Source: Susulua sp964536195 (lineage in GTDB: Bacteria > Omnitrophota > Gorgyraeia > Duberdicusellales > 4484-171). From it: 16,742 nt of DNA. Location: positions 1 to 16,742 of the forward strand of contig CAZHVO010000020.1 in the NCBI GenBank assembly GCA_964536195.1, in the 5' to 3' direction. Below, in pieces: positions 7,695-14,133 of the stretch. The number at the start of each line of letters is the position of its first letter. The first letter of the stretch is position 1. The translations under genes and the position numbers were made by a program. Below the pieces are notes generated by a model. That model searched no databases, was not told the origin of the DNA, and was given only the letters and a program-made list of their open reading frames with translations.

Positions 7695-8945
7695 GTGAAA
7701 AAGATTTACTCTAGTATTCGCGGAATGTCTGATTTCAATCCCTCTAAGAGCTTAGCTTTTGAAGAAATAATCGAGAAGGCAAAAGGTATTTTTAAAGTTT
7801 TTAACTATAAAGAAATCATCCTGCCTATTTTAGAGGAGAGGGATTTATTTATCAAAGGCATAGGCCAGACTACTGATATTGTAGAGCGACAGATGTTTAA
7901 GGTTGAGGGTAAGAACATAGTACTTCGCCCTGAGGGAACAGCTCAAGTAGTAAGATATTATCTCCAAAACGCACTTTACAAGAGTAGTGATTTTAATAAG
8001 TTTTTTTATATTGGAGCGATGTTTAGAGGAGAGAAGCCTCAGAAGGGGAGATTGCGTCAATTTCATCATCTGGGAGCGGAAGCTATAGGTTCAGATAGTT
8101 TTTATCTTGATGCTGAGATGATTGTCTTAGCCTTAGCGATATTAGATGAGGTTGGCCTTAGCAATAGGGAGCTTAAGATAAATACCCTTGGTTGTGCCGA
8201 AGATAAGGCAAAGTTCTCTCAATATCTTAAGGAAAGTCTCTCTTCTAGAAAGGATAAACTCTGCGATGATTGTCAGAAGAGATTGGATAAGAACCCTTTA
8301 AGAGTTCTTGATTGCAAGAGGGAACAATGCCGGAAGGAAGCTATTGCTTCAAATCTAGAAAAAGAACACCTTTGTGATCTCTGCCATAGTAAATTTAAAA
8401 ACTTACTGGCCTTACTTGATGATTTGGGTATTAAATATACTTATTCTCCTTATATGGTTAGAGGTCTTGATTATTATACTGATACTGTTTTTGAGATTTC
8501 CTCAGATAAGTTAGGTTCTCAAGATGCAATTGGAGCCGGAGGAAGATATAATAATTTAATTAAATACCTTGGCGGGCCAGATATCCCGGCTATAGGTTTT
8601 GCTTTGGGTTTAGAGAGAATACTCCTTAGCTTGGGAGAAAAAAGAAAAGAAGAAAAATTAGATGTCTTTGTAGCTGTAACTAACCAAGAGCTTCTTACCT
8701 TAGGTGCTAATATTTTAGGCCAGTTAAGAGGAGAGGGTCTATCTTGTGATCTTGATTATTGCGCTAAGTCCCTAAAGGCTCAGATGCGCTCTGCCCAGAG
8801 AAAAGGTTCTCGGGTGGTAGTGATTTTGGGTGAGGAGGAGGTAGAGAAAAATATCTTGCTCCTTAAAGATATGGAGAAATCTACTCAGGAGAAGGTAAGA
8901 AAAGAGGATTTAGTTCTAGAGGTGAGGAAACTAATCAGAGCTTAA
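7695..8945 (+). CDS. hisS: Histidyl-tRNA synthetase
   Basis: This class II aminoacyl-tRNA synthetase attaches histidine to tRNA-His. The protein opens KKIYSSIRGMSDFNP. Motif 2 is FRGEKPQKGRLRQFHHLG (Arg111 in FRGE). The histidine-specific signature RGLDYYTDTVFE starts at Arg256. Motif 3 lies in GFALGLERILL, and a C-terminal anticodon-binding domain follows (DVFVAVTN onward). Cysteines in CDDC (190, 193), DCKREQC and CDLC form a zinc-finger-like insertion seen in many bacterial HisRS. I chose GTG 7695, giving 416 residues, because AGGAGG at 7680-7685 stands nine bases upstream. A longer reading from TTG 7665 would add ten residues running through that ribosome-binding site. The stop codon TAA is directly followed by the aspS Shine-Dalgarno, indicating an operon with aspS. 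Confidence 0.96.
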   Translation: MKKIYSSIRGMSDFNPSKSLAFEEIIEKAKGIFKVFNYKEIILPILEERDLFIKGIGQTTDIVERQMFKVEGKNIVLRPEGTAQVVRYYLQNALYKSSDFNKFFYIGAMFRGEKPQKGRLRQFHHLGAEAIGSDSFYLDAEMIVLALAILDEVGLSNRELKINTLGCAEDKAKFSQYLKESLSSRKDKLCDDCQKRLDKNPLRVLDCKREQCRKEAIASNLEKEHLCDLCHSKFKNLLALLDDLGIKYTYSPYMVRGLDYYTDTVFEISSDKLGSQDAIGAGGRYNNLIKYLGGPDIPAIGFALGLERILLSLGEKRKEEKLDVFVAVTNQELLTLGANILGQLRGEGLSCDLDYCAKSLKAQMRSAQRKGSRVVVILGEEEVEKNILLLKDMEKSTQEKVRKEDLVLEVRKLIRA

Positions 8946-8958
8946 GGAGCGGTGACTA

Positions 8959-10347
8959 ATGCTAAGAACACACACTTGTGGCCAGTTGACAGAGGATAAT
9001 GTAAACAAAGAAGTAACCTTATGTGGTTGGGTAGCTACACGTCGTGACCACGGTAAACTTATTTTTATTGATTTAAGAGATAGGTATGGGCTTACCCAGA
9101 TAATCTTCTTGCCTAAACCAAACGCAGCTACTTATGAGTTGGCAAAGAAGTTAAGAAATGAGGATGTAGTAAAGATTAAGGGTACAGTTAATCGCCGGCC
9201 AAAAAAGACCGAAAATCTTAAGCTTTCTACGGGTCTTATTGAAATTGAAGCTGTAGAATTAGATATTTTAAGTGGAGCCGGAGATTTACCCTTTAATGTT
9301 GAGGATAATGTAGAGGTTGGCGAGGAAATCCGCCTAACCCATCGCTATCTTGATTTAAGAAGAGCTCCGGTTTATCAGAAATTAATCTTACGCCATAAGT
9401 TGAACCAGGGGTTTAGAGATTTCCTTAATGCCGAAGAATTTTTAGAGATAGAAACTCCTTTTCTTACCAAGTCTACACCTGAAGGAGCTCGGGATTATCT
9501 GGTTCCTTCAAGGCTACAGCCAAATAAGTTTTATGCCCTGCCTCAGTCACCGCAGCTGTTTAAACAGATTTTAATGGTTAGCGGTATGGATAAATATTAC
9601 CAGATTGTGCGTTGTTTTCGTGATGAGGACTTACGACGCGACCGGCAACCAGAATTTACTCAATTAGATATGGAGTTATCTTTCATCGATGAAGAAGATA
9701 TTTATTCTTTAACCGAGAATATGATTGCTGATGTTTTTTTTAAGTGCCTAGGAGTAAAACTAAAAACACCTTTCCTGCGTATAAGTCATCAGGAGGCTAT
9801 GGAAAAGCATAAAACAGACAAGCCTGATCTTGGCCAGGGAGATTATCGTTTTCTCTGGGTAACTGATTTTCCTTTATTTGAATATAATGATATAGAGAAA
9901 CGGTGGCAATCTTGCCATCATCCTTTTACATCTCCTAGCGAGGAGGGGATTTCTGATCTAGACAAAGGGGATCTGTCTAAGGTTAAGGCTCGTTCTTATG
10001 ATTTGATTTTCAATGGAGCAGAGATTGCTAGTGGTTCGATAAGGATTCATTCTTCTAATTTGCAGGAGAAGGTCTTTCAGATTCTAGGCATATCCAAGGA
10101 AGAAGCTGAAAAGAAGTTTGGATTTCTCCTGCGTTCATTTAAATATGGCGTTCCTCCCCATGGCGGGATTGCGTTTGGTCTGGATAGAATGTATGCTATA
10201 ATAAGTGGTTCTGAGAGTATCCGGGATGTAATTGCTTTTCCTAAAACTCAGAAAGGGAGTTGTCTTCTTAGCGATGCGCCTTCTTATATTAAGGAGTCGC
10301 AGCTAAAAGACCTATATTTGAAATTAATAAAGGAAGAAGAGAAGTAG
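8959..10347 (+). CDS. aspS: Aspartyl-tRNA synthetase lacking the GAD insertion domain
   Basis: This class II synthetase charges tRNA-Asp. It has an N-terminal OB-fold anticodon-binding domain (CGWVATRRDHGKLIFIDLRDRYG, residues 22-44), motif 1 around TPFLTKSTPEGARDYLVPS, motif 2 FRDEDLRRDRQPEFTQLD, and motif 3 FGLDRMYAIISG with RDVIAFPKTQ. These are bacterial-type sequences, yet the protein has 462 residues against about 590 in E. coli. The missing part is the GAD domain: the text passes from DKPDL (ending at residue 291) directly to GQGDYRFLWVTDFPLFE. The frame is intact, so this is a clean domain absence. His31 in RRDHG is the residue seen in non-discriminating AspRS such as that of Pseudomonas aeruginosa, where E. 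coli has Leu, so charging of tRNA-Asn with Asp is possible. AAGGAG at 8944-8949 places the start at ATG 8959. Confidence 0.96.
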   Translation: MLRTHTCGQLTEDNVNKEVTLCGWVATRRDHGKLIFIDLRDRYGLTQIIFLPKPNAATYELAKKLRNEDVVKIKGTVNRRPKKTENLKLSTGLIEIEAVELDILSGAGDLPFNVEDNVEVGEEIRLTHRYLDLRRAPVYQKLILRHKLNQGFRDFLNAEEFLEIETPFLTKSTPEGARDYLVPSRLQPNKFYALPQSPQLFKQILMVSGMDKYYQIVRCFRDEDLRRDRQPEFTQLDMELSFIDEEDIYSLTENMIADVFFKCLGVKLKTPFLRISHQEAMEKHKTDKPDLGQGDYRFLWVTDFPLFEYNDIEKRWQSCHHPFTSPSEEGISDLDKGDLSKVKARSYDLIFNGAEIASGSIRIHSSNLQEKVFQILGISKEEAEKKFGFLLRSFKYGVPPHGGIAFGLDRMYAIISGSESIRDVIAFPKTQKGSCLLSDAPSYIKESQLKDLYLKLIKEEEK

Positions 10348-10369
10348 GAGAAAAAACAGGGGGGTAGTG

Positions 10370-10876
10370 ATGAAGAAGTTATTGTTTTTAGCCGGAATTA
10401 TTATGATCAGTGGATGTTTAACAATGAGAACTTATACTAAGAAGGAACCCCGTAAAGATCTTGAAATTGAAGGAAACCAGGGGTGTTTATCTGGAGAATG
10501 TAAGCAAGAGCCTAAAGAAAATAGATTAGGAGATACCCGGACAATATCTGTAGTTGAGGTGGAATTCGGTTCTAGCGAGATTAAGAAAGGAACAATAGGT
10601 GAGGGAGCGGTTAGAGGAGAAGCAGTGGAAGAGGAGATTTCGTTTCCGGAAGTAGAGGTTGCAGAAATAGTAGTAGAAGAAGAGTTAGCATCGGGTGAGG
10701 AGAAAGAAATCCAATACTATGTAGTTCAGAAGAGTGATACTTTGCAGAAGATCTCCCGTAAGTTTTACGGAACAACAAGAAAGTGGAATTTTCTCTATGA
10801 GACCAATAAAGATGTATTGAAGAGCCCGGATAAGCTATATCCAGGAGTTGAAATAAAGATCCTTCCCCTAGATTAA
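10370..10876 (+). CDS. LysM-domain lipoprotein
   Basis: This is a predicted envelope lipoprotein of 168 residues. It has a KK-positive N-terminus, a hydrophobic stretch, and a lipobox ISGC with Cys16 as the likely lipidated residue. Residues about 20-115 are acidic and low in complexity (many Glu and Val), probably an extended linker. Residues about 119-166 form one LysM domain (YYVVQKSDTLQKISRKFYG and the closing LYPGVEIKIL), a module that binds peptidoglycan. It probably tethers to, or senses, the cell wall from the membrane; no catalytic domain is visible. A GTG at 10367 lies one codon upstream of ATG 10370, and the G-rich run at 10359-10364 may serve as the ribosome-binding site. The gene starts about 20 bases after aspS and is probably in the same transcript. 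Confidence 0.85.
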   Translation: MKKLLFLAGIIMISGCLTMRTYTKKEPRKDLEIEGNQGCLSGECKQEPKENRLGDTRTISVVEVEFGSSEIKKGTIGEGAVRGEAVEEEISFPEVEVAEIVVEEELASGEEKEIQYYVVQKSDTLQKISRKFYGTTRKWNFLYETNKDVLKSPDKLYPGVEIKILPLD

Positions 10877-10898
10877 TATAAGGCAGGAGTCTACTTGT

Positions 10899-10926
10899 TG
10901 CCTGTCTGTAACAGACAGAGCAGGCA
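10899..10926 (+). repeat. Palindromic intergenic hairpin
   Basis: CTGTCTG at 10902-10908 pairs with CAGACAG at 10912-10918 around a three-base TAA loop. TGCCTG at 10899-10904 can alternatively pair with CAGGCA at 10921-10926. A further AGGCAGG at 10881-10887 offers competing pairing. There is no T-run downstream, so it is not a canonical terminator. The GCCTGTCTG/CAGGCAG vocabulary resembles short dispersed palindromic repeats of uncultured-bacterial genomes. The remainder of the 89-base gap contains a GGGAAA doublet before the next gene. Confidence 0.5.
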
Positions 10927-10965
10927 GGGGTAAGGCAAAGGGAAAGGGAAAGATAATTTGAGCTT

Positions 10966-12357
10966 ATGAAAATTTCTATAGCCGGAAAGGAAATTGGGTC
11001 TAGTAACCTATTTATCGGTTTGGTATTTTTTGCTACCGTAGGTTTTATCTTTTTTATCTACGCTATAGATTTTTCTCTCCTGATTATATCCCTGATTCTC
11101 TTTATCTATGCTAAGTTTGTTAGAAAATTAGACAATATGCCTTCCTATATAGATCTCTCGATCTTAGGGGCAATAGCAATCCTAATACCTCTGCTCACCG
11201 TAGTTACCTTCAAAATATCTGGATATGGAATTGCTGCTATTGGCTTTGTAATGCTGGTTACCCTTTTATTTAATAATTTAGAGTTTTCCTTAATTTTCGC
11301 TTTTCTTATTTCCCTTTTAAGTGCCAGCATAGATGGCGGTAATTTCAATGTAGGCACCAGTCTTTTTGCCGGCTCTTTAATTGCTGTAATGTTAGCTTTT
11401 CGAGTTAGGAGGAGATTCCAGGTAATTCGGGCTGGTTTTTTTGCCGGTTTAATACAATTCATCGTGGCTTTTCTTATGGAGAGAGAGCAGAGTTTTTTTG
11501 TCCTCTCCGGCCTAGACCTTAATCTATTAAAACTTTGTCTTTTAAATGGAGTTGTATCTTCCTTTATTGTATTAGGAATCTTACCGGTTTTTGAGTATGT
11601 ATTTAAGGTTGTCACTAATGTTTCACTCCTTGAGTTGTCTGATTTTAACCACCCTTTATTACGTAAGTTAATTCTCCAAGCTCCCGGGACCTACCAACAT
11701 TCATTAGTGGTAGCTAATTTAAGTGAAGCAGCTGCAGAATCAATTGGTGCTAACTCTCTTCTGGCTCGGGTAGGCGCTTATTATCACGATATTGGTAAGA
11801 TGATCAAGCCTGATTATTTTGTGGAGAATTTAGTAAACTATAGAGATGCCCATAAGAATTTAAAGCCATCAATGAGCAAGCTAATTATCTTTAACCATGT
11901 AAAAGATGGAGTAGATTTAGCAGCTAAGCACCATCTTAATCCTAAGATAATTGATTTTATATCTCAACACCATGGTCGGACTCTTGTTTATTACTTCTAT
12001 CAACGAGCTAAAGAATTAGAACCCGAAGGTAAACACGAAGAAGAATATCGTTATCCTGGGCCTAAGCCTCAGATTAAGGAAACAGCTATTGTAGCCTTAG
12101 CTGATGCTATTGAGGCTTTATCAAGGACTCTTGAGGAACCTAACCCTTCAAGAATAGAGGAGATGGTTCGAGAGGTAGTTAAGAAGAGATTTATGGAAGG
12201 GGAGCTAGACGAAAGCAATCTGACCTTAAAAGAACTGGAAAAAATCACACAAAGTTTTATCCGCATTTTAAATGCCGTTTTTCATACCCGCATAAATTAC
12301 CCTAAGGATGAAGATAGGATTAATAAATCAGCAAAAAATAAAGAGAGTAAATCTTAA
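10966..12357 (+). CDS. PgpH-like membrane HD hydrolase (probable cyclic dinucleotide phosphodiesterase), no extracellular domain
   Basis: This 463-residue protein has an integral-membrane N-terminal half and a cytosolic HD domain. Roughly seven hydrophobic segments span residues 14-210. The HD phosphohydrolase core carries H245 (PGTYQHS), H274-D275 (YYHDIGK), H311 (FNHVKDG), H335-H336 (SQHHG) and D380 (ALADAIEAL), a full metal-binding set. PGTYQHS, YYHDIGKM and the YRYPGPKPQ segment are typical of the PgpH/7TMR-HD family, whose characterised members hydrolyse c-di-AMP. Usual family members exceed 700 residues because a large extracellular domain follows the first membrane segment. Here that domain is absent and the membrane segments run almost directly from the N-terminus. 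ybeY overlaps the 3' end by 50 bases, matching the pgpH-ybeY order known from other bacteria. The ligand is inferred from the family. Confidence 0.85.
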   Translation: MKISIAGKEIGSSNLFIGLVFFATVGFIFFIYAIDFSLLIISLILFIYAKFVRKLDNMPSYIDLSILGAIAILIPLLTVVTFKISGYGIAAIGFVMLVTLLFNNLEFSLIFAFLISLLSASIDGGNFNVGTSLFAGSLIAVMLAFRVRRRFQVIRAGFFAGLIQFIVAFLMEREQSFFVLSGLDLNLLKLCLLNGVVSSFIVLGILPVFEYVFKVVTNVSLLELSDFNHPLLRKLILQAPGTYQHSLVVANLSEAAAESIGANSLLARVGAYYHDIGKMIKPDYFVENLVNYRDAHKNLKPSMSKLIIFNHVKDGVDLAAKHHLNPKIIDFISQHHGRTLVYYFYQRAKELEPEGKHEEEYRYPGPKPQIKETAIVALADAIEALSRTLEEPNPSRIEEMVREVVKKRFMEGELDESNLTLKELEKITQSFIRILNAVFHTRINYPKDEDRINKSAKNKESKS

Positions 12358-12730
12358 GCAACTGCACAAATTCTTAAAGAAAGTACTCGTCTTGCTCAAT
12401 ATTACCCCTGGGGGATTGTCAATTCTTTTGTGTGATAATACCCTTATAAGGAAATTAAACAAAAAATATCTTAAAAAGTCCGGAGTTACTGACGTCATAG
12501 CCTTCTCCCTAACTGATGATTTGGAACCGGATTATTTAGGAGAAGTGATAGTCTCGGTAGAAGAGGCTGATCAATCGGCTAGGAGGTTAGGGTTTAAGTG
12601 GCAAGATGAGTTAAGACTTTATCTAATTCATGGTATTTTACATTTAGTAGGATATAACGATCGCACTAAGCTTGGGAAAAAGCGTATGGATAAGGAACAA
12701 ATGAGGATTTTAAAGAGTATTTCTAAATAA
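12308..12730 (+). CDS. ybeY: Endoribonuclease YbeY (rRNA maturation factor)
   Basis: YbeY is a small metal-dependent RNase involved in 16S rRNA 3'-end maturation and 70S quality control. This 140-residue protein has the family's N-terminus (MKIGLINQQ), the central TDVIAFSLTDD and YLGEVIVSVEEA segments, and the metal-site motif HGILHLVGYND. H108 and H112 are the first two ligands. The third position of the usual H-x3-H-x5-H pattern is Asp118 instead of His; as I recall, Bacteroidetes YbeY proteins also have GYKD there, so it is probably functional. ATG 12308 gives the correct family N-terminus but lies inside the preceding HD hydrolase gene, a 50-base overlap in another frame, which points to translational coupling. 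recO follows 13 bases after the stop. Confidence 0.93.
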   Translation: MKIGLINQQKIKRVNLKQLHKFLKKVLVLLNITPGGLSILLCDNTLIRKLNKKYLKKSGVTDVIAFSLTDDLEPDYLGEVIVSVEEADQSARRLGFKWQDELRLYLIHGILHLVGYNDRTKLGKKRMDKEQMRILKSISK

Positions 12731-12743
12731 AGAGGGAAAGCCG

Positions 12744-13508
12744 TTGGGATTGATTGAAAAAGATTTAGGATTTGTTTTAAAACGATATAATTTTAGGGAG
12801 ACAAGTCTAATCACCACTCTTTATACCTCTGGTTTTGGTAAGATAAGGGGTATCTTTAAGGGTTTTTATACTCCCAAGAAGGAGTTCTCATCTCCTTTAG
12901 ATGTATTTACTCTTAATGAGTTTGTTTTTTACCCTAAAAAAAGTGAGATTTGGCTTATCTCCCATGCTGATTTAGTCTCAGATTTTTCTTACTTAAGAGA
13001 AGATTTATTAAAGGCTAAGGTAGGTGCTCTTCTTTTCAACCTTTTAGATAAGACAATGCCTTTATGGGATCAAAATAGGCAAGTTTTTAATCTGATAAAT
13101 GACTGTCTAAATTCCCTAAAGCGAGAGCGGGAGGTTAAGATACTTTATGTATTTTTAATAAAGTTTTTAAGTCTGGCCGGATTCAAGCCGGAGTTTAACC
13201 ATTGTCTAAAGTGTCAAAAAACTCTCGATGATGATTTTTCTTTTAGTGTAGCTAAAGGAGGGCTGATCTGTAAAGTTTGTTCTCACCAAGTAGGCGATGT
13301 TAAGAAGATTAGCAAACAAGCCTGCCGTTGCCTGGTTTACATCCAAAAGGCTGATTTTTCTCTTACTAGCCGGCTTAAGGTTACTAAGAGTTGCCAAGAT
13401 GAAATTTTTTATATTTTAGGTAGGTTTCTTGCTTACTACTTTGATTTTAATGATTTAATTAATTCTGATTTTTTTCCAGATTGCTCAGAGTTAGTTTTCC
13501 AATATTAA
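12744..13508 (+). CDS. recO: DNA repair protein RecO
   Basis: RecO loads RecA onto SSB-coated single-stranded DNA in the RecFOR pathway and anneals strands. The 254-residue protein begins with the typical OB fold (DLGFVLKRYNFRETSLITTLYTSGFGKIRG, about residues 7-36). A helical middle follows, then a zinc-binding motif with Cys154 and Cys157 (CLKC) and Cys176 and Cys179 (CKVC), and a C-terminal helical region. Length and order fit the family. The start is TTG 12744, with AGAGGGAAAG at 12731-12740 as ribosome-binding site. The gene follows ybeY closely, a common bacterial neighbourhood (ybeY-era-recO region), though era is not present between them. It ends the long operon-like block; a new promoter follows. 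Confidence 0.93.
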   Translation: MGLIEKDLGFVLKRYNFRETSLITTLYTSGFGKIRGIFKGFYTPKKEFSSPLDVFTLNEFVFYPKKSEIWLISHADLVSDFSYLREDLLKAKVGALLFNLLDKTMPLWDQNRQVFNLINDCLNSLKREREVKILYVFLIKFLSLAGFKPEFNHCLKCQKTLDDDFSFSVAKGGLICKVCSHQVGDVKKISKQACRCLVYIQKADFSLTSRLKVTKSCQDEIFYILGRFLAYYFDFNDLINSDFFPDCSELVFQY

Positions 13509-13529
13509 TTATAGCATTATTGGTAAATT

Positions 13530-13538
13530 TGATATACT
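13530..13538 (+). promoter_or_regulatory. Extended -10 promoter for the queF leader
   Basis: TGA-TATACT at 13530-13538 matches an extended -10 element (TGnTATAAT). The -35 region is weak; no good TTGACA lies 16-18 bases upstream. Transcription would start near 13545, only a few bases before the first helix (13550) of the structured leader. This placement supports the leader being a 5' untranslated RNA. A similar TGA-TAATAT precedes purB. Confidence 0.55.
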
Positions 13539-13548
13539 ATTACCTATG

Positions 13549-13688
13549 TATACAATCTTCGCCAAAGGCGAAGCCGGTTGAGGCTTAGCCTCAACCGCAT
13601 ATTGTATCCATCATTGTTACCGATAGGCAATAAATTCTTAAAAATAAAGGAAGAGGTAACATAACGTAAGTGGTATTGTAATTAAGAG
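13549..13688 (+). promoter_or_regulatory. Structured RNA leader of queF, copy 2 (candidate riboswitch-like element)
   Basis: This has the same architecture as the guaA leader at 854-995. P1 pairs 13550-13556 with 13601-13607. P2 pairs 13557-13563 with 13567-13573 around an AAA loop. P3 pairs 13575-13584 with 13588-13597 around TTA. A local hairpin can form between 13613-13618 and 13626-13631. The competing pseudoknot pairs TGTTACC 13615-13621 with GGTAACA 13655-13661 and CAATA 13628-13632 with TATTG 13674-13678, ten bases before ATG 13689. The distance from the end of P1 to the end of CAATA is 25 bases in both copies. The purine-rich AAGGAAGAGG (13648-13657 region) is the best Shine-Dalgarno-like sequence but lies over 30 bases from the start codon and partly inside the pseudoknot strand. 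Function and ligand are unknown. Confidence 0.6.
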
Positions 13689-14120
13689 ATGATTTACGAA
13701 GACAGAAAAACCTCTTCAATCGAGAAAAAAGCAAAGAAAATCATCGGCAAGATTTCTTACCCAAAGGATTTAGACCCTTCGATTTTGCAGACTATTCCCT
13801 ATCAATACCCTAAACGCAAAATTACAACCGAGTTAACTACTGATGAGTTTACTTGTTTGTGTCCTTTTTCTGGCCTTCCTGATTTTGCCAATCTTACTAT
13901 AAAGTATACTCCTGACCGTAAGCTCATTGAGCTTAAATCTTTAAAGTATTACCTTTATTCTTTTCGGAATGTGAAGATTTACAACGAACATGTTGTAAAC
14001 AGAATTCTCGAAGATTTAAAAAAGGTATTAAAGCCTTACCAGATTCTAGTGGTCGGAGAATTTACTTCTCGAGGAGGAGTAAAAAATAAGGTCACAGCTT
14101 GCTATAAAAAAAATCGATAA
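13689..14120 (+). CDS. queF: NADPH-dependent 7-cyano-7-deazaguanine reductase
   Basis: QueF reduces the nitrile of preQ0 to the aminomethyl group of preQ1, a late step before insertion of the queuosine precursor into tRNA. This is the short single-domain (B. subtilis-like) form of 143 residues. The nucleophile Cys58 lies in EFTCLCPFSGLPDF, with Asp65 of PDF as general acid. The cofactor-binding signature of type IELKSLKYYLYSFRN follows, with Glu in the NEH segment that recognises the deazaguanine. ATG 13689 is the first possible start, since an in-frame TAA stands two codons upstream. There is no good Shine-Dalgarno at normal spacing; the structured leader occupies that region. apbE follows 13 bases downstream and is probably cotranscribed. 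No other queuosine genes are in the window. Confidence 0.95.
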   Translation: MIYEDRKTSSIEKKAKKIIGKISYPKDLDPSILQTIPYQYPKRKITTELTTDEFTCLCPFSGLPDFANLTIKYTPDRKLIELKSLKYYLYSFRNVKIYNEHVVNRILEDLKKVLKPYQILVVGEFTSRGGVKNKVTACYKKNR

Positions 14121-14133
14121 AGGAGGAGTGGTA

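Noticed and set aside
11145..11615. 156-codon open frame on the minus strand
   Set aside because: It lies opposite the membrane segments of the PgpH-like gene; its composition (Lys, Ile, Pro, Thr) is the mirror of hydrophobic codons and it has no recognisable domain.
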